A DNA stretch of 38,522 bases from UMGS1649 sp045637095 (GTDB lineage: Bacteria; Bacillota; Clostridia; TANB77; CAG-465): contig JAZTYX010000048.1 in NCBI GenBank assembly GCA_045637095.1, forward strand, positions 1 through 38,522, read 5' to 3'. The notes under the pieces are model-generated. The model was not told where the DNA came from, made no database searches, and saw nothing but the letters and a program-made list of their open reading frames with translations. Below are positions 9,470 through 16,229 of the stretch, piece by piece. Position 1 is the stretch's first letter. Each line of letters starts with the position of its first letter. A program made the position numbers and the translations under genes.

Positions 9470-10561
9470 ATGTTAACACCAACAGAAATAGATAACAAGA
9501 CATTCAAAAAAGCAGCAATAGGTGGATATGATGTAAATGATGTTGAAGCATTTTTAGAAAAAGTAATAACAGATTATGAAGCTTTAATAAAAGAAAATAG
9601 CGATCTTAAAGACGAAATAGAAAAAGGTAAAGAAAAAATAGCATATTATAAGTCATTAGAAGATGGTATCGAAAAAACACTAGAAAATGCTAGAGAAGAA
9701 GCTAAAGCAATGAAATACACTGCAACTTCAGAAATAAGTGCATTAAAGGAAAAGGCAACCTTAGAAGCAACAGAGGTAAAAGCAAAAGCATCAAAAGAAG
9801 CATCAGAATTAAAAGCTCAAACAACAGCAGAACTTAAAAAAATAAGAGAAAATACAATAGAAGAAGTAAAAGCATTCAAACAAAAAGAATTAGATGATGC
9901 AAGAGCAGTAAAAAATAAAACTTTAGAAGAAGCAAAAGTAGCAAAAGAATTGGCAGAAAAAGAAAAAGCACAAATAGAGGAAGAAGCTAAAGTGCTAAAG
10001 GAGAAAGTTTTAGAGGAAATAAAACAATCAAAAGAGAATGCAGAAAAAGAAAAGGCACAAATAGAAGAAGAAGCTAAAGCGTTTAAGGAAAAGACAATAG
10101 AAGAACTACGTGCGGCAAAAGTAAATGTAGAAAATGAGGCTAAGGCATTAAAAGAGAAAACTTTAGAAGAAATAAAATTAGCTAAAGAAACTGCTAAAGA
10201 AGAAGCTAAAGCATTCAAAGAAAAAACGGTTGAAGAAACTAAAATTGCTAAAGAAAAAGTTGTAAACGAATGGAATGAAATAATAGAAAGAAAAGAAACT
10301 GAATGTAAGAATAGAGTTTCGGAATTAAATGAATCGTTAGCAGAAAAAGAAAATGAATTTAAGGAATTTATAGCTGACCTTTCAGAAAAAATGGAAAAGA
10401 AAGAAAAAGAATTCGAAGAAACTAAATTGTCTATAGAAGAAAAAATAGCGGAATATGAAGCAAAGATAGAAAAGAAAAAAGAAGAGTACAAACAATATAA
10501 AGCTAAATTCAAAACATTATTAGAAGGGCAAATTAAAGCTTTGGATAAAGAAGAGGATTAA
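9470..10561 (+). CDS. divIVA: DivIVA-family coiled-coil protein
   Basis: 363 residues, much longer than Bacillus DivIVA. Residues 1-60 are the DivIVA lipid-binding and dimer domain: LTPTEIDNKTFKKAAIGGYDVNDVEAFLEKV, with the GGYDxxDVxxFL signature. The remainder, about 300 residues, is one long charged coiled coil built partly of a 22-24 residue unit (EEAKAFKEKTIEEL / EAKALKEKTLEEIK / EEAKAFKEKTVEE). DivIVA proteins mark negatively curved membrane at septa and poles and recruit division, wall growth or sporulation partners. Start has AGGGGGAAGT upstream. The neighbour sepF supports a division role; the usual ylmG/ylmH genes are absent between them. Confidence 0.88.
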   Translation: MLTPTEIDNKTFKKAAIGGYDVNDVEAFLEKVITDYEALIKENSDLKDEIEKGKEKIAYYKSLEDGIEKTLENAREEAKAMKYTATSEISALKEKATLEATEVKAKASKEASELKAQTTAELKKIRENTIEEVKAFKQKELDDARAVKNKTLEEAKVAKELAEKEKAQIEEEAKVLKEKVLEEIKQSKENAEKEKAQIEEEAKAFKEKTIEELRAAKVNVENEAKALKEKTLEEIKLAKETAKEEAKAFKEKTVEETKIAKEKVVNEWNEIIERKETECKNRVSELNESLAEKENEFKEFIADLSEKMEKKEKEFEETKLSIEEKIAEYEAKIEKKKEEYKQYKAKFKTLLEGQIKALDKEED

Positions 10562-10572
10562 TATAAATATAA

Positions 10573-10607
10573 AAGGGCGGAAAGCAAGTCTTACCGCGCT
10601 TCTTTTA
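10573..10607 (+). terminator. Terminator of divIVA
   Basis: Imperfect stem: AAG-G-GCGGAAAG against CTTACCGC-G-CTT, with a CAAGT loop, then TCTTTT. One internal A-A mismatch and a G-G mismatch. Located 12 bases after the divIVA stop. Confidence 0.6.
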
Positions 10608-10617
10608 TGTATATTTC

Positions 10618-10646
10618 TTGACCTTTTACTTATGCTGTGGTAATAT
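10618..10646 (+). promoter_or_regulatory. Sigma-A promoter of the small membrane protein and valS
   Basis: TTGACC at 10618-10623 and TAATAT at 10641-10646, spacer 17 bases ending GTGG, so the -10 has an extended TG element. Confidence 0.75.
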
Positions 10647-10672
10647 ATTATATGTAAATTTGAGGGTAAAAA

Positions 10673-10843
10673 ATGGACATAATAATAGCACTAATAATAT
10701 TAGTAATTGCAATCATGATAATATTTTTTAAATCAGATATATTAGATAATAACACTAGTTTAACAAAGTTGAGTGGAACTAGTGGTTTTGTCGTCTGCGT
10801 CGTCGCGTTAGCGGCAATATATATAATTAGAATGAATAAATAA
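10673..10843 (+). CDS. 56-residue two-helix membrane protein
   Basis: ATG at 10673 with TGAGGG 7 bases upstream, stop TAA at 10841-10843. Begins MDIIIALIILVIAIMIIFF, one hydrophobic helix; a polar loop KSDILDNNTSLTKLSGTSG follows; then a second helix from FVVCVV to AIYII and a basic C-terminus RMNK. Transcribed from the promoter at 10618 ahead of valS, 45 bases away. No family recognised. The in-frame length, ribosome binding site and promoter spacing support a real small protein; it could also act as an upstream ORF affecting valS. Confidence 0.6.
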   Translation: MDIIIALIILVIAIMIIFFKSDILDNNTSLTKLSGTSGFVVCVVALAAIYIIRMNK

Positions 10844-10888
10844 GAAATAAACAAATACAAAATAAAAATAATTAAAGGAGAATATAAA

Positions 10889-13492
10889 ATGAATTTAGAA
10901 AGTAGATATAATCCCGAGAATATAGAAGAAAGAATATACAAGAATTGGGAAGAAAAAGGATATTTTAAACCAGTAATAGATAAAACAAAGAAACCATACA
11001 CAATAGTTATACCACCACCAAACGTAACTGGTAAACTACACATGGGACATGCATTAGATAATACAATACAAGATATATTAATAAGATACAATAGAATGAA
11101 AGGTGTACCTACATTATGGGTACCTGGAACAGACCACGCAAGTATAGCTACTGAAGTTAAAGTAGTTGAAAAATTAGCTAAAGAAGGAATCTCTAAGGAA
11201 CAATTAGGGCGTGAAGGATTCTTAAAAGAAGCTTGGAAGTGGAAAGAAGAATACGGCGGAAGTATTACAACTCAACTTAGAAAATTAGGTTGTTCTTGTG
11301 ATTGGTCTCGTGAGAGATTTACAATGGACGATGGATTAAGTCATGCAGTTGAACACGTATTTGTTAAACTTTATGAAAAAGGTTTAATTTATCAAGGTAA
11401 GAGAATAGTTAACTGGTGTACACATTGTAAAACATCAATTTCAGATAACGAAGTTGAATATGAAGCAGATAAATCTAATCTATGGCATATTAGATATAAA
11501 GTTGAAGGAACTGATGACCAATATGTAATAGTTGCAACAACAAGACCAGAAACAATGCTTGGAGATACTGCAGTAGCAGTTCATCCAGAAGATGAAAGAT
11601 ATGCGGACATTGTAGGAAAGAATGTTATTCTTCCAATAATAAATAAACCAATACCAGTAGTAGCAGATACATACGTAGAAAAAGAATTTGGTACAGGTGC
11701 AGTTAAGATAACTCCAGCACACGATCCAAATGACTACGAATTAGGTCTAAGACATAATTTAGAAGTAATATCTGTAATTGGTGAAGATGGAATAATCTCT
11801 GAAGGATATGGAAGATTTAGTGGTCTTACTCGTGAACAAGCTAGAGTAGAAATAGTTAAAGAATTAGAAACAATTGGAGCTTTAGTTAAAACAGAACCAT
11901 ACGAACACAATGTTGGTAAATGTTATAGATGTCATACAATAATAGAACCTTATGCATCTAAACAATGGTTTGTTAAAATGAAACCTTTAGCAGAACCAGC
12001 TATAAAAGCAGTTAAAAATGGTGAAACAAGATTTGTTCCTGAAAGATTTGAAAAGTTATACATGAACTGGATGGAAAACATCAGAGATTGGTGTATATCT
12101 AGACAATTATGGTGGGGACATAGAATTCCAGCATACTACTGCGATAAATGCTCAGAAACAATAGTATCTACAGAACATCCAACAACATGTAAATGTGGTG
12201 GAAACTTAACACAAGATGAAGACTGTCTAGATACATGGTTTAGCTCAGCTTTATGGCCATTTAGTACATTAGGTTGGCCAGAAAAAACAGAAGACTTAGA
12301 ATATTTCTATCCAACAAACACACTTGTTACAGGTTATGATATTATAACATTCTGGGTATCTAAGATGATATTTAGTGCTATTGAACATACAGGAGAAGTA
12401 CCATTTAAAGATGTATTTATCCATGGTTTAGTTAGAGATGCACTAGGTAGAAAAATGTCTAAGAGTTTAGGCAATGGAATAGATCCACTTGAAGTTATGA
12501 AAGATTATGGAACAGATGCATTAAGATTCTCATTAATCCAAAACATAGCTCCAGGAAACGATATTCGTTACATACCAGAAAAGGTTGAAGCAGGACGTAA
12601 CTTTGCCAACAAATTATGGAATGCAAGTAGATTTAGCTTAACATATATTGAAAAGAATAAAGATGTAGAAATAGATGAAGCTACACTTTATCCAGAAGAT
12701 AAATGGATACTAAGCAAACTATCTAAAACAATAACTGAAGTAAGAAATAATATAGAAAACTATGAAATAGGTGTTGCATTAAACAGCATATATGACTTTG
12801 CTTGGTCAGATTTCTGTGACCTTTATATAGAGATGGCAAAACCAAGACTATACAACGAAGGAAGCGAAGGATACCTTGCAGCAGTAGCTACATTAAAATA
12901 TGTACTTACAGATATTCTTAAATTGTTACATCCATATATGCCATACATAACTGAAGAAATCTACTCAAATCTATTAACAGATAAAGAGGCGCTTATGATT
13001 TCTACATATGCAGAACCTAAATATAACTTTGAAGATGACGAAAACTTTGAAGAAGAATTAATAGAAGTAATTCGTGAGATAAGAAATATTAGAGCAAATG
13101 CTAACCTTACAAATTCTAAGAAAATAGATATGACTATGTATAGCAAAAAGTATACAGAAAACATAGAAAAATCTGTAGAAATGTTAAAGAAACTTGTTTC
13201 AGCAGAAAATATTACATTAGCAGAAACAACAGGACTTGAAGGAACAGCAATACATACACATAATATAGATGTTGTATTAGATATGTCTGGAGCTGTAGAT
13301 AAAGAAGAAGAAAAAGCAAAACTAACTGCAGAACTTAAGAAAGCAGAAGGCGAACTTAAGAGAGCAGAAGGAATGCTATCTAACGAAAAATTCGTATCAA
13401 AAGCACCAGCTGCTTTAATAGAAGCAGAAAAAGAAAAGGTTACAAAGTATACTGAAATAATTGCAAAACTTAAAGCAAGTTTAGATATGTAA
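10889..13492 (+). CDS. valS: Valyl-tRNA synthetase
   Basis: 867 residues, near the usual 880. Class I synthetase that charges tRNA-Val and edits Thr-tRNA-Val. HIGH-type motif PPPNVTGKLHMGHA at about 41-54, editing domain with TTRPETMLGDTAVAVHP and GTGAVKITPAHDPND, a Cys-rich CDKCSETIVSTEHPTTCKCG insertion near residue 415, and KMSKS in GRKMSKSLGNGIDP at about 522. The end is the tRNA-binding coiled coil (KAEGELKRAEGMLSNEKF). Good ribosome binding site AAAGGAG. No T-box leader is present between the promoter and the start, unlike many Bacillota valS genes. Confidence 0.98.
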   Translation: MNLESRYNPENIEERIYKNWEEKGYFKPVIDKTKKPYTIVIPPPNVTGKLHMGHALDNTIQDILIRYNRMKGVPTLWVPGTDHASIATEVKVVEKLAKEGISKEQLGREGFLKEAWKWKEEYGGSITTQLRKLGCSCDWSRERFTMDDGLSHAVEHVFVKLYEKGLIYQGKRIVNWCTHCKTSISDNEVEYEADKSNLWHIRYKVEGTDDQYVIVATTRPETMLGDTAVAVHPEDERYADIVGKNVILPIINKPIPVVADTYVEKEFGTGAVKITPAHDPNDYELGLRHNLEVISVIGEDGIISEGYGRFSGLTREQARVEIVKELETIGALVKTEPYEHNVGKCYRCHTIIEPYASKQWFVKMKPLAEPAIKAVKNGETRFVPERFEKLYMNWMENIRDWCISRQLWWGHRIPAYYCDKCSETIVSTEHPTTCKCGGNLTQDEDCLDTWFSSALWPFSTLGWPEKTEDLEYFYPTNTLVTGYDIITFWVSKMIFSAIEHTGEVPFKDVFIHGLVRDALGRKMSKSLGNGIDPLEVMKDYGTDALRFSLIQNIAPGNDIRYIPEKVEAGRNFANKLWNASRFSLTYIEKNKDVEIDEATLYPEDKWILSKLSKTITEVRNNIENYEIGVALNSIYDFAWSDFCDLYIEMAKPRLYNEGSEGYLAAVATLKYVLTDILKLLHPYMPYITEEIYSNLLTDKEALMISTYAEPKYNFEDDENFEEELIEVIREIRNIRANANLTNSKKIDMTMYSKKYTENIEKSVEMLKKLVSAENITLAETTGLEGTAIHTHNIDVVLDMSGAVDKEEEKAKLTAELKKAEGELKRAEGMLSNEKFVSKAPAALIEAEKEKVTKYTEIIAKLKASLDM

Positions 13493-13496
13493 TATA

Positions 13497-13525
13497 AAAC
13501 CAGCGGAAAAATCCGCTGGTTTTTT
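13497..13525 (+). terminator. Terminator of valS
   Basis: Perfect 11-base arms AAACCAGCGGA / TCCGCTGGTTT with an AAAA loop, running straight into a T run. Confidence 0.95.
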
Positions 13526-13534
13526 GTTTGAGTA

Positions 13535-13563
13535 TTGTAAAAAATATAAATATGCTATAGTAT
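13535..13563 (+). promoter_or_regulatory. Weak promoter candidate for the 13590 gene
   Basis: TTGTAA at 13535-13540 and TAGTAT at 13558-13563 (17-base spacer); TATAGT at 13556 is an alternative -10 with a 15-base spacer. Confidence 0.35.
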
Positions 13564-13589
13564 AGATGTATAATTAAAGAGGTAGTAAA

Positions 13590-14255
13590 ATGAAAAAAGG
13601 AATAAGTTTAATAGTACTGAGTATAACAATACTTGTAATGGCAATATTGGCTGCAGCAGTTATAATTTCGTTAGAAGATAGTGGCATAATAGGAAGAGCA
13701 AAAAACACAACAAATAAGGTGAATTATGCGGATGAATATACAAGATTAACTGTAATAAAGAATGGAATACTTACAGATAATTTAGGAACGATTACAGTAG
13801 AAGAATATATAAATGAATTAGATAATAAAGGGATAATAGAATCGGGTAGAACTAATAATGCTGATGGAAGTGTAACTGTAACAACTAAATCTGGATATGA
13901 AGTAACAATTTCACAAAGTGGTAGTAGTGATTTAAGTATGGATTTTGAAGGTGTTACTGATTCAAACAACGGTAACAACAATAATAATCAAATAAAAGAA
14001 ATATTTGCGTTTGGACAAAGTTCGTATACTGCAGAGTATGCAACAATTTTGTCAATACCATTAATAGTATATGATGATACTGCGAACTTTAATTTAGGTA
14101 CAATTGCAATATCAAATATTGATATTGCAACAGCGTGGTTTGAAACTAGTGAGAAAAAAATTATATTTGAACCGCTTATGTCTGGAACAGTAGAATTATC
14201 ATTTACAGTTGATGGACAAACTAAAACCTGTACAGTAACAGTAAATCCAAAGTAA
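13590..14255 (+). CDS. Prepilin-like exported protein, 221 aa
   Basis: Leader MKKG then ISLIVLSITILVMAILAAAVIISL; Gly at the predicted cleavage site, Val at mature position 5. Residues 30-110 follow the layout of the other leader-bearing proteins (a DSGIIGRAKNTTNK segment, then a charged helix and a GSVTVTTKSGYEVTIS strand). A spacer of Ser/Asn (SNNGNNNNNQ, about 128-137) leads to a C-terminal beta domain of 80 residues that ends VDGQTKTCTVTVNPK and looks like a bacterial Ig-like fold (inference). GAGGTAG upstream. Single-gene unit between two terminators. Confidence 0.7.
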   Translation: MKKGISLIVLSITILVMAILAAAVIISLEDSGIIGRAKNTTNKVNYADEYTRLTVIKNGILTDNLGTITVEEYINELDNKGIIESGRTNNADGSVTVTTKSGYEVTISQSGSSDLSMDFEGVTDSNNGNNNNNQIKEIFAFGQSSYTAEYATILSIPLIVYDDTANFNLGTIAISNIDIATAWFETSEKKIIFEPLMSGTVELSFTVDGQTKTCTVTVNPK

Positions 14256-14266
14256 AAATACAATGC

Positions 14267-14296
14267 AAAAAGGCATCCATTTGGATGCCTTTTTTA
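14267..14296. terminator. Bidirectional terminator between converging genes
   Basis: AAAAAGGCATCCA and TGGATGCCTTTTT arms with a T run on the top strand and a matching A run on the other side, so it can stop the rightward pilin-like gene and the leftward 14304 gene. Confidence 0.9.
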
Positions 14297-14303
14297 TTGT
14301 TCC

Positions 14304-14537
14304 TTATTCTGTGGGACACTTTGAAATCGGAGGATTCTTAGGATTATTATAATCCTTAACCTCAACAATTACATGTCCGCCGCAGGAAATTACTTGTACC
14401 ACTTCGTAAGGTCCGTGACACTGAAAGTCTACGAGCTCTCCTACGCGAGGTACAAAATCCGAAGTGTAAGAGAAGACAATTTTTGCAGATTGTTCTCTGT
14501 TATCTTCTTTTACACGTTTCATAATTTTGATGTGCAT
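14304..14537 (-). CDS. Small beta-rich protein, paralogue A (77 aa)
   Basis: Hypothetical. The core PRVGELVDFQ, then YEVVQVIS, then HVIVEVKDY lines up with PRTGEYVEVKG, YVVERVIH and NVIVEVKLS of the gene just upstream, so the two are tandem paralogues. The pattern suggests a small five-strand barrel. No signal peptide or catalytic motif. Starts one base after the upstream stop, with AAGGAG inside that gene, so translation is coupled. Codon use is GC-richer than the neighbouring pilin-like gene and yabG. It lies near the vWA/PP2C/kinase module, but a link is only suggested by position and composition. Confidence 0.65.
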   Translation of the reverse strand: MHIKIMKRVKEDNREQSAKIVFSYTSDFVPRVGELVDFQCHGPYEVVQVISCGGHVIVEVKDYNNPKNPPISKCPTE

Positions 14538-14538
14538 A

Positions 14539-14754
14539 CTATCTCCTTCCTGAAAGTTTTACTTCGACAATAACGTTGTCGTTACCGTTAGCAAGATTGT
14601 GTATTACACGTTCTACAACATAAAGGGGTTGACCTTTAACTTCTACATATTCTCCTGTACGAGGGTAAGTAAGAGCGTTGTATGTGTAAACATGTTTTGC
14701 GGTGCCTTCGGGAAGAGATGCATCATCTCTTGTTACAATGGTTATTACAGCCAT
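14539..14754 (-). CDS. Small beta-rich protein, paralogue B (71 aa)
   Basis: Hypothetical; first gene of a two-gene leftward operon with the 77-residue paralogue. Begins MAVITIVTRDD and has the shared PR.GE...V / YVV..V / VIVEVK core. AAAGGAG lies 7 bases before the ATG, and a consensus promoter lies 50 bases upstream. Small proteins with this PRxGE...V pattern are seen as uncharacterised genes elsewhere; I cannot give a function. Confidence 0.65.
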   Translation of the reverse strand: MAVITIVTRDDASLPEGTAKHVYTYNALTYPRTGEYVEVKGQPLYVVERVIHNLANGNDNVIVEVKLSGRR

Positions 14755-14804
14755 ATACTTCTCCTTTAAATTTATTCATTGGATTTTGTTTTTTTACCGC
14801 GTAT

Positions 14805-14833
14805 ATTATACCATTATATATTGTTTATGTCAA
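14805..14833 (-). promoter_or_regulatory. Consensus promoter of the small paralogue pair
   Basis: On the minus strand TTGACA (14833-14828) and TATAAT (14810-14805), spacer exactly 17 bases ending TGG (extended -10). The -35 box contains the TGA stop codon of yabG. Confidence 0.9.
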
Positions 14834-15705
14834 CTTAATTGAAGGCTAGGCATACCTTCACGGTATTGACCTCTTGTTTGTACACCACCTATTCCTTTTA
14901 ATCCTTCTCTTGTATTAGATATTATGCTAGCAAGAGGAGCAAATTTATCTACGGGAGTATATGCTACTGTTTGTGCTACTATAATAGGATCTAGCATGTC
15001 AATTAAGACTCTTTTAGGTGCGCTGGCAAAGTTAGCACCTGCACTTAAAATAGCCTCGTAATATGACTGACAGGCGCCTGCAAATATAACTAAATTATCT
15101 AGTGAGTGTTCATATCTTCTTGCTTCTAAAACACTTTCTATGTAATATCTTGAATTTTTGTAATTATCTATGTTGTATATATCGTTCCTTTTTCTAATGA
15201 ATGCATCATGCCCTGTAAGAACTAGAATGTTTGGTCTTATTCTAGTTAAAAGATTATATACATATTTAGGTTGGTCTTGTTCTTTAATGTTATATACATG
15301 GGCAGTTATTCCCATCTTTTTATATACGTCTTTACATTTGTTTGCATATTCTGCATCACCATCTATGTGTAGAACAACACCCGGTTTTTTGAATACGGCT
15401 TCTTTAGCATAAGTTGGTATTGTTTGGTCATATGTATTAAAGTTACTTCTTAAGTTAAATCTATTTTTTATACCAGAGTATGTTCTAGAAAGTCTAGAAC
15501 TTGTATTTTTTTCTATAATCTTCATTCTGTTTTTTATTTCCTCTGGTGGGACGAGTTTAAGGTCATATACTGGAGCATCTGCAATTATTCTTACAGTTAT
15601 TCCTATTAAATCCACCATTTCACCGTATACTTTGGTTACTCTAAATAACACATCATAACCATAAGATTTTCTTGCCACTATATCTCCTATATTAAATGTT
15701 TGCAT
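14830..15705 (-). CDS. yabG: Sporulation-specific cysteine protease YabG
   Basis: 291 residues, the normal YabG length. YabG is made late in the mother cell and trims spore coat proteins. The start MQTFNIGDIVARKSYGYDVLFRV and VRIIADAPVYDL match the family's N-terminal domain; the protease half has VVLHIDGD (111-117), RPNILVLTGHD with His166, and VIFAGACQS with Cys212, the expected catalytic His/Cys pair. The ATG at 15705 has AGGTGA five bases upstream; an in-frame GTG at 15714 overlaps that site and is less likely. AT-rich codon use like the housekeeping genes, unlike the genes on either side. It is the clearest sign that the host forms endospores. Confidence 0.93.
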   Translation of the reverse strand: MQTFNIGDIVARKSYGYDVLFRVTKVYGEMVDLIGITVRIIADAPVYDLKLVPPEEIKNRMKIIEKNTSSRLSRTYSGIKNRFNLRSNFNTYDQTIPTYAKEAVFKKPGVVLHIDGDAEYANKCKDVYKKMGITAHVYNIKEQDQPKYVYNLLTRIRPNILVLTGHDAFIRKRNDIYNIDNYKNSRYYIESVLEARRYEHSLDNLVIFAGACQSYYEAILSAGANFASAPKRVLIDMLDPIIVAQTVAYTPVDKFAPLASIISNTREGLKGIGGVQTRGQYREGMPSLQLS

Positions 15706-15720
15706 ATTATTCACCTAAGG

Positions 15721-15730
15721 TATTATATGC
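15721..15730 (-). promoter_or_regulatory. Possible mother-cell sigma -10 box of yabG
   Basis: Minus strand reads GCATATAATA, matching the gCATAnnnTA form of SigE/SigK -10 boxes; an AACACC lies about 14 bases upstream. The predicted transcript start would fall very close to the ribosome binding site, so this is weak. Confidence 0.25.
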
Positions 15731-15735
15731 ATAAA

Positions 15736-15768
15736 AAGAAAAGGTGTTAGCATTTGCTAACACCTTTA
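15736..15768 (-). terminator. Terminator of the 117-residue coiled-coil gene
   Basis: Arms AAAGGTGTTAGCA and TGCTAACACCTTT (13 bases each) with a run of T residues on the minus strand side (TTTTCTTTTT). Nearly the same sequence occurs at 26341-26370 after the paralogous gene. Confidence 0.9.
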
Positions 15769-15796
15769 GGTTTATTTAGTTGTTTTTCTTTGAAAA

Positions 15797-16150
15797 TTAT
15801 TCCGTTTTGTCTTCGGGAGTTTCAGGTTCCGTGGGAACGGTACCTTCACCTTCGGGCTCGGGCTTGGGAGCGTTGAGCTCATCTACCAGTGCCTGACACT
15901 CAGCAACAACGATAAGCTGGGCATCAATTTCAGCACGGATAACGGTGCTGGTTCTGCCGGCGGTAAGAGGCTTTCTCTTGTACGAGGTCTTACCAAGCTC
16001 GAGGTAGAGTGAGGTGAGCTTCAGATTTGCATCTTCCAAAGCTTTGTCTGCTTTGAATTTTTTCTGCTTATCCGAAATGAAGTCTGCGGTCTTGTTGAAG
16101 ATTTCGGAATTTCCGATTGCCTTTGAGATAGTTTCTTTAAATCCTGCCAT
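15797..16150 (-). CDS. Small coiled-coil protein, paralogue 1 (117 aa)
   Basis: Residues 1-90 are helical: MAGFKETISKAIGN, a central ANLKLTSLYLELGKTSYKR and a second helix. This aligns with the 88-residue gene at 26374 (ENLRLTSLFNELGKITYYGG), so the two are paralogues. The ELGKxxY pattern is common in small clostridial proteins that often carry a zinc ribbon, absent here. The last 25 residues are an acidic Pro/Glu/Thr tail unique to this copy. Start at 16150 has AGGAGG 10 bases upstream; an upstream in-frame start is rejected. Own promoter, own terminator. GC-rich codons. Inferred partner of the TelA/kinase module. Confidence 0.7.
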   Translation of the reverse strand: MAGFKETISKAIGNSEIFNKTADFISDKQKKFKADKALEDANLKLTSLYLELGKTSYKRKPLTAGRTSTVIRAEIDAQLIVVAECQALVDELNAPKPEPEGEGTVPTEPETPEDKTE

Positions 16151-16191
16151 GGATTTAATCCTCCTTAAATTTAATTTAGACTTAATTTGTA

Positions 16192-16212
16192 TAGTGATAT
16201 ATTTTATCACTA
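16192..16212. promoter_or_regulatory. Palindrome overlapping the -10 box, candidate operator
   Basis: TAGTGATA and TATCACTA, perfect 8-base arms separated by five bases, covering the -10 and transcription start of the 15797-16150 gene. Confidence 0.5.
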
Positions 16213-16229
16213 GGGCGTGTGGTTATCAA
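16201..16229 (-). promoter_or_regulatory. Promoter of the 117-residue coiled-coil gene
   Basis: Minus strand TTGATA (16229-16224) and TAAAAT (16206-16201), spacer 17 bases. The -35 box overlaps the stop codon of the kinase gene. Confidence 0.75.

Noticed and set aside
9817..10512. Long open frame on the minus strand across divIVA
   Set aside because: It is the mirror of the repetitive Glu/Lys/Ala codons of divIVA (Ser/Phe/Leu-rich), with no ribosome binding site.
10573..10607. T-box-like sequence (GGGCGG ... ACCGCG) before valS
   Set aside because: It resembles the T-box antiterminator only loosely, lies upstream of the valS promoter and right after divIVA, and has no specifier stem; it is the divIVA terminator.
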